From contig CM047427.1 of NCBI GenBank assembly GCA_026168455.1, positions 13,545,505-13,609,504 on the forward strand: a DNA stretch of 64,000 nucleotides, in the 5' to 3' direction. This document shows, piece after piece, positions 1 to 15,076 of the stretch; position 1 is the stretch's first letter, and each line of letters begins with the position of its first letter. Origin of the DNA: Theocolax elegans (taxonomy: Eukaryota; Arthropoda; Insecta; Hymenoptera; Cerocephalidae). The position numbers and the translations under genes were made by a program. The notes under the pieces are model-generated. The model had not been told where the DNA came from. It ran no database searches and saw only the letters and a list, made by a program, of their open reading frames with translations.

Positions 1-939
1 GGCACGAATTCAAATATACTATACGATATTTGTATTCTTATACTGAAGAACAAACTGATTATCTTATACATTTTACATTTTTTGTTTTTTACTATAATTA
101 AACAGTTATGATGCTAATAGATAGATGATTTTCAATATATAATACGATTTTACATCGTTTATTTTCTGTTATCCACTCGAAACTCTTCAACCAATATATA
201 CAAATTCTTTTACAGAAAAAATTTTGATTTTAATAAAAAAAACATTGAAAGATAAATAAACAAGCAACGAATTAATTAACTTCCTGCGCGATGTATAAAC
301 TTTGCTATAAGTAAACAGCGAATGGATATAAATAACGTAAAGAAAATTATTACGAGTCGAAAAATTCATAAAAAAATTGTGTATAAAGTTGTTTTCTCCT
401 CGATAAGACTTTTATTACGAAATTTCTAAAGTATAAACAAGCCTTCCACTTTTTTTCCCTCCTATCGCGATAAATGGAATTTTCGTAATTTACTCAATGT
501 AACAACGTTTCTTTTTATCTTTCGTTCGGTGAAACCCGCGAAGGTTCGTAATTTTACGCGGAATGCACGTATAGCTTCCAGACTGTAGGAGGTTCTATAT
601 CGGTTTGAATTAAATTCGGTTCGCGCGAAGGGTCAGCCGTATATAGACGATACAACGGATGCCGAAGCCATTGGCGCGGTTTCCTTCGACCAGACGAGTC
701 AGATTCAAAGCAATCTCTTGGAATTACATTTTCGACGATCGTTCGAACTTTACGCGAAAAAAAGATACGTATCGCTACGTTAATTTACAAAATCAGTTAC
801 TCTTTTAATTTAACGTTTAACTTTTCAATTAAATTTCAAGTAATTCTTTCACACCACATGTGAAAAAGATTTGGTATTCACCGTTGCTGGTAAAAGGGCT
901 TTTCTAACCAAAGAGTGATAATTACACAGCGACTTTTTT
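1..939. other. Non-coding AT-rich DNA
   Basis: No reading frame here looks coding. About 530-720 is GC- and CpG-richer than its surroundings and could be a regulatory or conserved island; the rest is AT-rich. No repeat, RNA gene or splice-bounded exon is supported. Confidence 0.55.
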
Positions 940-1680
940 TTAGTTATTTAAAATATTATTTTCTATGTTAGAGTATTTCTTTTTTTATAGAATACGGATA
1001 AAATTTTGTCGTTACTATAGTTAAAAATCTTTCATAACCATTGATTGATAGTTCAAAATCTCCCAATTATATGCATTAATTAAATGCAGCAACTATTATA
1101 TTTGGTTGCATTAACATAGTTAATTACTTTTTTATTACTTTAATCAATAATGATATAAAAATGTAATTTTCAGTAACTATATAAATAGTTAAAATTACTA
1201 TTCGTTTATTACGAGGAGTAATTAGAAGATATATAAACTGGATAATAAAATAAAATTTTACAAATTATTTTATCTATAAATTACAACAAGATTGCATAAA
1301 TTAATCACCAATAATAACAATAAATAACACTAAATTTTTTATTTTTTAAAACAATTTTTGTCTTATATAAAAAGATTATTTTGCTACCGAACTATATTAG
1401 TTATATTACATTTTTCATTTGCTATTATTATTAAATAGAGAACAGCTAGGATAATTATAAAAAATTGTAGTTAAGATAATCTTTTCCTAATAATTCGAAG
1501 TACTATAACAATAGTTGGCATATTGTACAGTTACCGAAACTATAACACTTTCTCCGTACAAACAGATTTATCTTGGAATAGAATTAAAATATAGCGTTAA
1601 AAAGAGCACTTGGTAATTATCGCGAGTTGTATCATTACCAAAAAAAATGTAACCAAAGAGAATTTCAAATCAGCGGTGTT
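940..1680. repeat. Diverged dispersed repeat, copy A (pairs with 15,765-16,690)
   Basis: This stretch aligns by eye, in direct orientation, with 15,765-16,690. Shared blocks occur in the same order: a block ending in ATTTTGTCGTTACT near 1,000-1,015, a block containing TAGTTCAAAATCTC near 1,050, a block with AAATAAAATTTTACAAAT near 1,250, a block with TAAATAGAGAA near 1,430-1,442, and a block with ACCGAAACT near 1,530. Many substitutions and indels separate the copies, so the family is old. No coding potential or terminal repeats were found, so the class is unknown. Confidence 0.5.
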
Positions 1681-4600
1681 TACAAAGACATATTTTGAAG
1701 AAAAAGAGCGCAAAGTTTAACCAGGACAACCGACCCGATACATAATTCATTTCAATTACATTAGCCATTCAGCTGGCACAATCTCATGAAGTAACTCATA
1801 GCAGACACTGTAAATTACCAGCCATCAATTCGGTTGCTTTATCTTTCCCGATGTTAAATCACGAAAACCTCCATCCCTCAGAAAAATATACGCTTTCGCC
1901 CTAAATCACACGAGCATTTAACTAAATTAACCATCCGATATATCCTCTCGGAATTAAAAAAAAAACCCAAACATTTACTATAATGTTTAAATGAAAAAAA
2001 GAGCTTTTTCAAAATAATTTTAATAGCTTTTAAATGACTAATTTCTCAATGGAAATGTCGAATCGATATATACGCAAGAGAAATTATCGATTAAAATTAG
2101 AATTAAAGAAAAAAAAAGGAGTGTTTCGAAACGTATGTAATTAGACGTCACGCATAATTATGTCGATCATTAAAGCGCATATACGTATATATACTTATAT
2201 ATACTTATATATATATATGTATATCCTTAAAAGCAAAATTTGTAGGAGGCGCATTGTTAAAAGGTCGGCGTGCCACGAGGCGGCAGAGAATAATGGGCTC
2301 CTCGCGGGTGTCAAAAGCAAATCGAGTACTATATGCTAAGAGTGAACGTTGAGTGTATTAGTTGATTATTACGCGAAAGGAGGGAACGATCAAAGTTAGT
2401 TTGCCAAGATAAATTTGGAATATCGCGCGATATTGAATTATGTTTATTATATGCGATCAATTTTCTCGGTTTAACATATATATATGTATATAAATATATA
2501 TGTATATACAAGTACAATTTATTTTTAAAATCCATTAAATTGTACACAAGAAAATAATTTGTTCTGATGTTTTAAACGTTGGCGTAGATTAACGCCGTAA
2601 ATGTCTCAATTAATTCATAATTACTTTTATCGATATTTGTCAAAAGAAAGTAATTATAAATGCAATTTTTCCATTTTTAAAAGAAATTTTTAATTACAAA
2701 ACTGGGGATAACGTGAAAAATATATTATGTAACAATTTTTATTATTTCTAGTTTTTACAAAGAAATGTGTTTACATCGATAATACTGTGTAATAATACAA
2801 TAACTCGTAATGTAATACCTTTGTTATAATTACATTAAACAAAGATTTTATATATTTTGAAAATAACGTCTATAATGTAATTTTCGCTATGTGCTTTTTA
2901 TTTTATTTCCAAGAACGTTGAGGGGGAGCAAAAATCTGCGCTCGGGGCGGTCGGGTAATTTTCTTTTGTACATACCCGGAGCAGTGTAAAGTAAAAAGAT
3001 CATTACTGTTTGCTCGAAAGTATACATTCCACCTTAGAAAATAGTTAGAGCTTTGTATCTTCACTTTTGATTGAATTGCATGGATTACAATTCCTCGGCA
3101 CTTTTTGCGCGTTCTTATGGTTTATTTTTAATCTGTACATATTTACTAAAAATTTGACTCCATAATTAAAGTCAGTTGACATTATAATTTATAAATGGAA
3201 ATTATCTCTTTTAGTCACGACAGAATTTTCAAACAACATCTCTATTATTACTAATTACATGGAATTAAAGAATCAACGAGTAAACAAAAATAAAATTAAA
3301 ACATCAAGTTATAAACAAATGTTTATCGTTTAATTGTTCGTTTAGACGAGCGCTTGAAATGAAAACGTAATAGTAAAATGGTAAATGAAATTGGTATTAA
3401 ATTATTCTTCGATATAGTATTGTCATTTTAACGAGAAGTAGGTACCGTATATAGACGCAATGAAAGACAAAGTCGTGTCGGGTACGGAAAAGTGCCGTGC
3501 CTCAATTACTCGGGGCCGGAAGCTATTTTCCTCTTGGCACACCCTTCCCTTTGACCTTTTTTTTCGTTATTCGCATTCGCAATTTCGCGCGAGGAGACAG
3601 TTCTTCGGTTCGCTCCAGGCGGTTTACTAAGCGGTTTACACGCTACCACGAATTGTACAACTGTGTGGGTGTGCATTGTATCTACGTGTATCTCGATCGA
3701 GTCATTGTAAAATCTCTAGTTTCGTATCTTTATCTTTTCAATTTTTCGTATGGTAATAGGTTCGTTTCACTGCATTGTACGTATACGCAGCCAATACCAC
3801 CGGTATTGTTGGGAAATAGTATTTAATTGAATGTTCTGTTTTATACCGTTGTAACTTATAAAACTGGGATGGAAAAAAATTTTCCAATGGAAATGAGCGG
3901 TATTTTAGAATTTAGGATATTTAATGTTAATTAAATATTATACGTTAAATATTGTTAAACATTTATTTAATTTGGTATGGAATGTAATTTCTTTTTTTAA
4001 AAAAAGGATAATGTATTCTTCTCGTTTATTATATACATGGTAGGTAGATTTTTTTGGAACGTAGCCTTATAAAAATAAGGCGTTTGATCGAGACGTCCAG
4101 CTTAGTACCTGGAGTCTTTTCTTAGACGTCTGACGCAAGATGAATCGCTTCTTACCGAAGAGATCAAGCTGGTAGTCCTGCTACGGATCATTTTTGTAAG
4201 CTTCGTATATGCATCTACCAATCTTAACGGGTAAAGAATTCATTATATTTTTATTAAGAAACCGTAAAAATATTGTTTATATCGTATGAACAAATGCAAT
4301 TTTTTAATTCCATTGATTTAAATGTGTTAACGTTTTTAATCAAATGTGATTCAATCACTGCTTTGATTTTTTGTTAGATTTTTAAATTTGTTTTAAATTT
4401 TAGTTATATTTATATAAATTTAAAGTATATATACATGTCTTCCTACATGGAAAAATGTAACATTTTATTAAATTAACTAACAATAATTTAAAACAAAAAT
4501 TTTAATTTTAGGAATATCAAATTGACAATACGAGGGAGAAGACACGTACTGTCGAGAAGATCGATTAGAGTTATAATTTTACAAATTGCAATTACAAATA

Positions 4601-7600
4601 ATGTACAAATTGGTACAAATCAAATCAACTTGTATTCTTAATTAAGAAAGTAATAATAAAAAGTATCTTATTTAAAGTCATAAAAAGATAGACCAATTAA
4701 AATATACAATAGATATTGTTTCTGCTCGACACTATCTACGTGTATATAAAGATAACGTATAATTATTTTTTGCGATACAGAGCGCGTATACATCTACGAC
4801 AAAGGACGAGGAACTATAAATAGTACTGATCTATTACTATAACAGTAAATTATAGAAAAATAATGCAGTTAATTAAACAATTGCTATACAACTTATATAT
4901 ATATACAGTAGTTAACAATTGAAATGTTAAGTAAACGATAAGCTATAGATCTATGAAGAAAATTTGTTGTCTCTTTAGTTCAACTTGGGTACGTTTATAT
5001 GTATATATGTATTCGGCTATAAGGTACTACGGCAAAAGGAAATTATCCTGTGAAATTTCAGAGTCGCGAAAACGGATAGCTAGAGACGAGGCAATTACGT
5101 TTTATATAGGAAACGCTTCTCTTTTTCTTTGTCCCCGTGTCTTGTTTCCTCTTTTGGTTTGTTGGTCGTTTTGTAAGCCCGGTATTCCTACCGATGCAGA
5201 TCTCTCTCGAGGCACCAGTCATGATTGGCTATACGGGAAAACCAAGAGCAAGAGAAAGAGAACGAACCTGAGCGATTGCTTCGGGAATTGGCCGGTGTTA
5301 TACGCGTCACCTGCTCCAAACCCTTCGATCCTTCCTCAATTCTTATTCCCCTCCTCGTCAATTTCATTTTCAGTGAAATGTCATTTGGGACTTGTACATT
5401 CTTAACATCTATTCTTTTCCTTTCTTCAATTACTTTCAACGTACCGAACTTTGTTTTTACTATAATATTAAAATTTTATCTCGAATTGCTCGTCGTGATT
5501 GAGATTGTTACTTTACATTTTAATTATACAACGTGAGTGAGAAATGAAAATATATTTTTTGTTTATAGACCAACGCGGCAGAGATGTTGTTAACGAGCAA
5601 GAAAGTCTGTAGCAAAAGTGATTACCAAATTACAAATACTACAATAGAAATTATATACATTAGTAATCGTAATTTAATACGTAAGTAAAAGTAATTTTCT
5701 CTTCGTCCATAAAATTTGTTTATTATAGGAAAAAATTTGGTGGCAATTTACGATGGACAAACCTTGAATAAAATAATACTCAAGATCATTTGCGCTATTA
5801 ATATTAAAAAAAATTAATTAAAGTGTTAAAATTTAAAAAATATTACAAGTAATTGTTAACAATTTGTTACGCTAAATTATGTAAATACTGTTGTGATATA
5901 GGAAAAAATTTTGTTTACATCAAATAAAGTTAAACTTAGAATAGGATGGAAAATATCCATCGAAATTTAGCCAAATGAAAATTATGGTTCGTTCCATTCC
6001 ATTTACTATTCTGTACGATAAATCAGCTCGAGTGTGCATACATTCAATTTTCTTTTACCATTCGCAAATATATGTATACGTGTATATAAGAGAAACCGTA
6101 TCAAAAGTGCAGACTAGGTTGCTCTTGTCATAGAGTAGGAAAGTGAGCTTATCAATTATTCACGCCGTCCCGGATAAATAAAGAGGGACCGCGCGTGTGC
6201 CAACCAAAGAAGATACGTGAAAAATTGTGCGCGAGTTTCGACGTGAAATTCGACTTTCCGTCTAAACATATATATATAGGTACACTCGAGCCAATGCGTT
6301 TGATCGATCGATCAGCGGTTCGGAGGACATGAATGCACACCTTATACTCGAATTCGACAAAAAACCCTTTAGCTCGTAGGAAAGCAGTACTGGATTATCT
6401 TTCTGTGTGTATTGCACTTTGATATATTTTAGACTTTATTGACAGCCAAAATTTTAGTTTCAACAATATAATACATATATATGCGCGTAAATGATAATGT
6501 ATTATTTACTTCCTCGGTATATATATACATACATAGTCTTGCTTATATTTCCTTTACAGTTTAATCCAGACGCCTTTTTGGTCGACGTTTCAATCTCTTC
6601 TTATTTCTTGCATCTCCAAAAAAAGATAAGATGAAGACAAGAAAGAGTAAAGGCTTTACTTTTCTACGTCGCGTCACAAGATACGGAAATACGAAAGAAT
6701 GCCTCGAGTCTTGGTAATACGTTTCCCTTGAGCCTCTACCTATCCATGTATACGCGAATATATATGAATGTATACAAACGGGCGAGATCAAAGCTGATCG
6801 TTTCTCTGGCGTAATGTAAGGCACTTTTCGCGGAAGGCTCTTCTCTTCTGGTCTAAACAACATCTTTATATATATACATACACACATACATATATTTGAG
6901 AATTATTGTCCAATTACACTTTTAAGCCCGGGAAATTAAAATTTTTTAATATGGTTCCGTGTCGTGATTTTTACATCTTAATTTTGGTGCATCTCCCTTT
7001 TTACGCTCTGAAAACAAAATTGGAAAATAATAGACCTACGGTAGTTATACGTTTAGTGTAACAGCACTCGTATGCAATAAACGAATTTTGAAATGCTACA
7101 ACCACACCAACGATTTGGTTGTACAAAATTAAGAAAATTGATTCCGAGAAGTCAGTGAGCACGTACATTTTAGTACTTCCTTTGAGATACAAAAATTTTA
7201 CGTGTACGGTTATTTTTTTACAATTGCATAGTTTTTTCTCTCAGATAATTTACGTTTCATTGCTTGGTCAAAAATCCGAAACAATTTTAAATTATCGTTG
7301 AGTAGCTAAAATTCTTTTACGATTATTATAAAAAAAAAGGATTTATGGAATAATTTCAAGATTGCTTTTCACTATAATATAGAATTTAATAATAAATATA
7401 ATGTTAAAAGGAACGTTATTTATAAAGAATTTTAATTATTGAATATACAATTTATTATAAAGAATTTCTTTGTATTATATACGTATGAAATATTTAGTAA
7501 TAAAGACATAAAAAAGTTGATTCAATAAAATAATAGGCATCAATCGTGACGAATAGCACACCGAACATTTTTCAATTAAATTGTCAGGTGTGTCACGACA

Positions 7601-7950
7601 ATCGAAGAACGTATCGAGCTTTTTACAATATTTTAACTTGATACAGAAAAAAAATATTATTCAAAAATTGCATTATTTTTTTACTGCTAAATTATTTTTT
7701 AGAAACAATAAGTAAATATGTTTGTAATTGTAATAATAAAAAAATTTTGATTCAAGTGAACTGCTCTTATTGTACAAATAGATATGTAATAGGAGATATA
7801 TTATTGTTCGAATTCACAATGATAATAATAATAATAATGAATATTAATAAATTATTTTTTCAATTCAGCAAATTATGAAAGAAGCATGTCATCGAATCTG
7901 AGTATTAAAAAAAAGACTGAGCAAAGTACGACGAATCGCTTAAATCCCGG
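1681..7950. other. Non-coding DNA with scattered GC islands
   Basis: No supported gene. GC/CpG-richer islands lie near 2,260-2,300, 2,930-3,000, 3,480-3,660, 5,040-5,400, 6,150-6,360 and 6,560-6,850. Longer open frames, for example about 4,953-5,405 on the plus strand, fall in these islands. They show no recognisable domain or protein-like composition, so they are taken as chance ORFs. Short TA-rich tracts occur near 2,180-2,225 and 2,470-2,510. Confidence 0.55.
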
Positions 7951-7955
7951 GAAAG

Positions 7956-7981
7956 TATATATATATATATATATATATATA
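7956..7981. repeat. (TA)n microsatellite
   Basis: An uninterrupted TA dinucleotide run of about 26 bp, directly before a GC-richer stretch at 7,985-8,100. Confidence 0.9.
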
Positions 7982-8200
7982 AAGGCGTATACTCCGTAGC
8001 AAGCGCATTCAAGCGTCATTTTTCAACGTCTTCATCTCTGCGCGTCGAAAAAATGGGATTTCGCGGACCACCCCGTCATAATTTAAAGCTGCGAAGATGC
8101 GAATGAGAGAGAAAAAAAACGTGGTATAAAACAATCGAGCAAACTTAAATCTCCCTTAGCTTCGCAAATAAAAAAAAAGATGCTCAGTGGAAAGAGGGAT

Positions 8201-8229
8201 AGAGAGTGAGAGAGAGAGAGAGAGAGAGA
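8201..8229. repeat. (GA)n microsatellite
   Basis: A GA run with one GTGA interruption. It lies in a GC-richer island (about 8,020-8,470) and produces spurious Arg/Glu- or Ser/Leu-rich frames on the two strands. GAGA-type tracts are common in insect regulatory DNA, but no promoter is asserted here. Confidence 0.85.
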
Positions 8230-10124
8230 TGGAGAAAAACGGCAAGAAGAAGAATTTATTGCGAGTCCTTTGTATTGAAATTCTCGGGGAATTTATGAAG
8301 GCTCTGTCTGAATGGCAAATCGCGTCGAGTCTTCTCCCTTGTCCCATTGTCTGTTTTGATGGTGCATCGCTCGTTATACCTATGGTTGTATATCGAAGGC
8401 GTATTACGCACTCGCCGATTTCCGGTCGACAGACATCAACTCTTTCACTTTACAATGTATCGTGAAATTGTTTACTTCATATTTTTATTCTTTCCAAGTA
8501 GGTATTCTTATTATTTACCTAAATTTCTTGTTAAGGACCGAGTTGTTGAGTCTTCAAATTATATGTACAGAATAGTATAGTATCTCCTGCTTTGTCGGCG
8601 TTTAAAATTTAATCATTTTTCCCAAATAAACGCATTACCTTATCTTATACTTATAATATGAAGAGGTATTGTTTGTTTATTTGAAATCCAAAGTCATGTA
8701 AAGTGTTGAAGTAACCGATTTAAAATTTTTATAAATATTTATTTTACTCGCGGTTAAATTTTTGTATTTAGAATGACAATACCGGAGGCAACCATCGATC
8801 AAGTGAAGAACTTCTTGCTTGTTGACGATGTAAAATCGTTAATTTTGTTCGTAATATTTACATTCAAATAAGTATAAATATAATATTTTAAAAACGATCG
8901 ACTTTCTACTTTTCCAAGCAAACACTATTTATCTATATATATATATGTATAATAGGATAGCGAATACTAAAATTTTGTTTTGTTCAAACGATAGTGATAT
9001 CAAAAGTTACGGCACTCTTTTATAAAAAAAAAGTAATTATCATAGTCCTTGACAGTCAACCGCAATGGCAAATATTAGACACTTTTGTCTCGCGTCCCAA
9101 GGGACATCAAGGTAAAATAATTTCATATCGGCCAGCGGACGCGACTTTTCTATCACAATAGAACGCGAAACCGTTGATGTAAAGCTCTCGGACGCGATTC
9201 AACTCCAATGGGGATCTATGTAATTAATGCAAAATGAGTGCGGGAGGCGTGCAATTTTAATATTTACGTCATTAGAGAGCCATGTTAATTTATTACTGTT
9301 TTCGAAGCTCCCTCGACATTACTTTTACGGATTAATTATTGCCTTGATTATCTGCTTTCGTAAATCCTTTACTGTATCACGATATTTTTTATTACGCTGC
9401 ATGTATAATTAAAATTATATTATAAATTTTTAGCTATACATATTTTTACTGTAATTATTTGTACGCGTAAAGCGTTTACTTTGTCAGTTTTAGCAGCATA
9501 TTTTTAATAAAATATATCGTAACGCTTTAATATTATAATTACAATACATATTGATCTCTAACTAAATGTATACATTTTTTTCAATTAATGCGAACACAGC
9601 ACGTCACCTTTGTAAACAACACGAATAAATTGAATTTCCGAGATGAAACGTTATTAAAATTATTGAACGTTATTAAAACGTCACAAAATTTCACGTTGTA
9701 TCTGTACCAATATATCCTAAAGTCTCCGAGCTAATAATCTTCGTAAGAAATAAATCGTAAATTACTTAAGCTTACTTCTCCAAAGCCCGCGGAATTATAA
9801 ATAAAAATCTAATATTATCATAAGCCATAAATAACGTATAAATAAAAATTTTTTTTTGTTTCGATATACACACGCAGCATTCTGTGCACACACATACATC
9901 TATAAATAAAATGCCTGACTAGGTACCATAAAAATACACGAGCAAGTTTTATCGTAAACTCTTCGAAACCGTATATTTTAAAATTTACACGACGGATGTA
10001 CGCAATTTTTTTTCGATCAAACTTTTTAACCCGGTCGATAAAACAATTACCGGTTTCAAATAAACCCCTTAAATCGAATGGATAAAAATAAATTTTTTTT
10101 CGCAGGGATATATGTACATATATA

Positions 10125-10143
10125 AGTGTGTGTGTGTGTGTGT
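10125..10143. repeat. (GT)n microsatellite
   Basis: An uninterrupted GT dinucleotide run of about 19 bp. Confidence 0.85.
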
Positions 10144-10756
10144 ATGATATAGAGAATGTGGATAACTGTAAGGAGGTCAGGTGTGCTTCTTAATTATTAC
10201 AAATAGCTCGTGTAAAACAGAGAGCACGCTTCAGCGCGCTAATTAAACTCCCATGTCGTAAATCTCGTTGAGTACCGCTTCTATACTATAAGGAAAAAAG
10301 AGAGAGAACGAGAGACTAAAGAATGGGCAATACTGCGAGAGTTAAGGAGACTTCACAGCATACCCTTGGACAAAATTTCGATAATCGAGTTTCTTTATGG
10401 AAATGTAACGAGATGATTTTATATTCTTAGTGAAGCTTTACGGTATACGCATTAGATATACTTGATACACTTTATATTTTATTTAAAGTTAAATAAATTT
10501 TCGGTAATACGTATAAAACGTTCAGCTTTGGATTTATTAGTAAAATTTAATTGAATTTTTTTCCCGTACCGAGTGTGCAATTAAAATAATTAATGCATCC
10601 TCGACGCTCGACATATTTAAGCAAGATAAAGCTTAAGATGTTGGAGGAACACATTAGGTAAAAGCGAACAGTGTGAAATTCCTTAAACGGATGCAGCAGC
10701 AGTAGGATGTACAAGAGGGAAGGAGAGAAGGGAGGGAGGCGGGGGAGAATGAGAAT

Positions 10757-10781
10757 GAGAGAGAGAGAGAGAGAGAGAGAG
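10757..10781. repeat. (GA)n microsatellite
   Basis: A GA run inside a longer purine-rich block (about 10,705-10,830). The purine strand is plus, and the frames across it are low-complexity artefacts. Confidence 0.85.
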
Positions 10782-13700
10782 GAGGGTAACCAACCAGTAG
10801 GAGTAGCAAGTGGAGAAGAGAAATTTGCGTCTCTGGTACGCGGCACCGTGGTTATGATACCCAGTGCAGCCGTTGTGCGATACGAGAATGGCTTCGCCGG
10901 GGCGTCGTACGTTTACATATTTTACGGCTAGTATCTATGTGCCCTCGCGGTTTCATATTTGAAATTTCAACCGTGAAATATACATCCGTGCTCCTGTCAA
11001 ACTTTTTTACATCCCTTCGTTCATGTTCTTCTTTAACTTTCCTTCTGTGGCTTTAAGTCAAGAAACTTTATCTTCACCTGCCTTCTTCATCTTATACTTC
11101 ACATTTTTTATTAACGACTATTTTACCTAATATTGGAGATAACTACGGCTGGCACATAGATTTTACGTTAGATTCGTTTATTATTGTTGGTGTGTCGTAG
11201 CTGCAATTAATCTATCCCGAGGGAGATTACATTATCAATTTTTTACTTAAGAATAAACTAACTTTGTTTCGAACAAATGTTTCCAGGATATTTTATTCCT
11301 AAAAGTTGTCGAAAAAATTCATTTTTTATTAATTATATTAATTATTTCAACAAAAGTGGTTCTGCAAGTTTCTTCCACACCGATAAAAATCGCGTACAAA
11401 CTTTTGCAGATTTATAAATCTGTAATCTAGATGTAATTTTTAAGTTTGGGGAGGTAGATAATAATAATTTAATTGTCACGTTGCCTTAAGAAGATGCAAC
11501 ACTCAAATATTGATATCGCCACTCATTTTTTAATTAACATTTATACTTTTCTTTACTCTGGCTTTTCTGTTTACTCTGAATATCATTTACAAATTTTCAA
11601 TATTCTTTATTTGAGTTATGAATTATTATTAATTATATATTTTGAAACCCGAAATTAATTAAAATTGAAGCCGCAAAGCTCGATTTTTGTTACCGCCTAA
11701 AGGTCTTTAATTAATATTTAGTAATTTTAATTGGAAATTTTGATGGCTTCACTCTGTATGTTTCTTATATATCTTTTAGGTGTCACATACGAAAATTTCG
11801 AGTTCTTTTGTTTCATATTTTAGTTACAATTCACGAAGTTCAGAAGGTAGATCCTTGCAATTAGATTGCCATCTCAGCAATAATCAATTTTCATTAACAA
11901 TTTATCCGTATCGAAATTTTACAATCAATTTAACCATTTAATGTTTTTATTCTACATTTAATTAACTTGTTCCTGTAAAAGTAATTTCATTTCCAGAAAA
12001 AAATCAGTTGCATAAGTCGGAAAAAAGTAAGATCACGATTTGTCATTGGTTCATGCACAAGTCATTCCGGAACTCATTCGCACTCTTTTACTCCATTACT
12101 TACAAGAAAATTTCACATCTAAGCTTATTAAATGACCTTTCGTACTGAACGTGTTGCACTTTAACTTTAAATTACTCGCAATTGTGTAGCTCGTTTAACC
12201 AACCAGCAGTGAAATTACAAAACCTACTATAATCATTAACTACAGTTATGCGAGTAAATATGGTTTCTAAACATGTATGTATGCGTAACAAAAAAATACA
12301 AAAAATTAATAATTTACGCTTTGTGATTTATTATCCTGCGGAGTGACCAAATTTCCGAAAAACAATTGAATTCTTCCAACCGTAAGAAATTAAATTTATT
12401 GCATATCAACGTGTACAGGTTTGGGTGAAAAATGAAAAGCCATTTTTAAACTCATAACAATTAAGCGTAGCGAAAAATAAATACTTTTGTCAATATACAC
12501 TGGTAAAAAAATGTATATATCCCTCTCTTCTCTCGTTTTCCCTTGTTTTACAATTCCCAACTTCCCACGTTCGATCAACACAGACACGCGTGCATCTATT
12601 TGTTTTTCCGGTTGTACAATTTTATTTTTACTCTCGACTAAATTCCGTCTGTCTATTCTCCTTTCCCCTGTCAATGCCCGAGAACCTTGCACTTCACCCG
12701 AAATAGCAAGTGAGAATAGAAATTAGCTGTATACCGGTATGCTTATATTATACCGAGAGACTCTCTTAATGACTTGCCAACGTTTCTGTCTATATTATTT
12801 TCTGGCAATGACATTTATGTGCAAGTCTGGTTAATTTTCGCGTTTATAAACTTATAAATAAACAGTAATTACATGTGCATGTAAGCGAATATTAACAAAA
12901 AGAGCATTGGATTGTGTATTTGTAAAATATTTTTTATTCTTAGAAAGTACAGCCGATGCATCTCGAATTATTTAGTTTTTGACGCGACTACGTCAGATAA
13001 TATAGGTATTACTGCAATTCTTTACAGAATAGTAATTTTTTATCCTTGTAAAAGTATAATTTATAAAATTATTCATAAAAATATATTAATTATAATATTC
13101 TTACAAGAAAATTATTACAGATTTTGATTTTATCAAGAAATAAGTGTTTCTAGAATATTACCATAAAGACAGTTTAATTATATGATACAATTTCTATTAT
13201 ATGTTGGCATTACGGGGTAATATTTATTACTACATTGTATGTCATTAAAATTTACTTTTCTTTAATTTTATTTTCATTTTTCCACATAATATTCATACTT
13301 TTGTAAAACTATGACGTAATCGTGGCTCAACAAAAATCGTGTTGGCCGGGGTAACAGTTTTTAAATTCTAAATACAAAATATTTATTTAAACGATATTTA
13401 AATATTTAACTATATAACTGAAAATATATTTCATTCTGACATAAACTTGTAATTATAATTTTATTATGTATATTTGGTATCGCAATAATGTCTATAAAAG
13501 GGCAGTGATACACACACTTACTCTACACTGGTTGATATATTTTTGAAATAACAAAAGGTTAACGAAAACATAATATCGTTTAAACGACTGATCATAAAGG
13601 TTACTAAAAGCGTTCGCAACTACCCAACTCCAATACGTACAGGTACATAAATATCTTTGATTTTACGTTAAATTCCAAGTTCAACGATTTGGTTAAGGTA

Positions 13701-15076
13701 TAAAACTCGTTTGCGTAGATGTGCAAGACAAGAAGCTCAGCCGGGTTGCACGCTATAACTGTCATGTAATTCACAAACCCCGAGAATCTCAGTTATTGCG
13801 GATCTTATAGAGGAAAACGACTCGAAACTTTTCGCGTATACAAAACACCACTTTCGAGAAGTCGGTTTTTTTTTCATACTGTTTATGCCAGAAACTTGGG
13901 AAAAAGTTTCGATTTTGCAAACATGACATTTTTGTCAATTGGAATAGTTTAGTCGAAAAAAATACCTTAAGATATAATACATAAAAAAATTCAATATAAT
14001 AAGGCAATCTTATAATATTATAATTTTATAATTATATAATCAATAATATAAATATTTTTAAAAATAAACAGTGTGAAATTATTAATTTAGATTAACGCTC
14101 ATTAACCAAATAAATGTATACAAAAAATGAAATATGTGTTTGTGTGTGAGTATATCTATATATAAATTCTAATTAAACAATTGAATCATCAAGATGAGAA
14201 TAAAAATATGAAAATTGTATTTAGCAAGATAATTAAGCCGTTTTCTATAGCATTCATTACGTTTCTGTTTCTACTATATGATGGCTCGGAGGGGAGCGTA
14301 CGAGCAGCAAAGTGCAATTTGTTGTTGGGTAGCGTGATCATTTTCTCGTGGCTTGTCCTGTTGTCGCTGTCAAAGTGAAAACGACTTTTTTTAATCTTCC
14401 CTCATTCCCTTTATTTGCGCTCATTTCTCTTTCGAATCAACGATACGCTCCTTTTAACTGTTCGCATAAATAAAAATTAACTAAATTATATATTAATATT
14501 GTACAACATTAATCCTAGCAATTTATTTGTTATAGTTAGTTCAAATTAGCGGATTGCGAGAAGAATAAGTTTAATTTTTGGTAGATATATATAGACAGGT
14601 GTATCGTACAAAAGAGGAATGTTGACCAGTATTGTATCGCAGTTTGGAGATTAGTTTCGCACGTACTATGCAGACGGATATACGCTGAGAATGCGAATAA
14701 CGTATTCTGGCACCTTATTCAACTGCTGCGCCGGCACGGGCTAATAAAGTTATTTACATTTCAAAGCTGCGGATATAATATACGCTAATGTGTCAATAAA
14801 AAGTAAGAAAGGATTTATCCACATTATAAATTGATCATTTTTAAATAACGATTATTTATGTATATACCTATATATAATACACTATTTTATTTTTTGAGTA
14901 ATTATAAGAAAATTATTGAAGTTAACAGTGTTTCTGGTTTGTATATAAATAAATAAAACACACATTTAAAAAAATTTGAAAGAAAGTTAAGTATTTATTA
15001 AAATAAAGTTTAGGAAGTACGAGAAGAATAGAGTGAGCGAAAGACGCGTCGACTAATCTGAGCGGTGCATAACATC

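Larger units (their letters stand above)
8470..15076. other. Non-coding DNA with microsatellites
   Basis: No supported gene. GC-richer islands lie near 9,060-9,260, 10,240-10,400, 10,700-11,000, 14,280-14,380 and 14,680-14,770. A small plus-strand frame at 14,181-14,378 encodes a hydrophobic 65-residue peptide, but nothing else supports it as a gene. Elsewhere the sequence is AT-rich without recognisable elements. Confidence 0.5.

Noticed and set aside
4953..5405. 150-codon plus-strand ORF
   Set aside because: Chance frame in a GC-richer island; overlapped by other equally long frames on both strands and no protein-like features.
14181..14378. Small hydrophobic plus-strand ORF, possible membrane peptide
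   Set aside because: Only hydrophobicity from T-rich sequence supports it; no splice or homology evidence.
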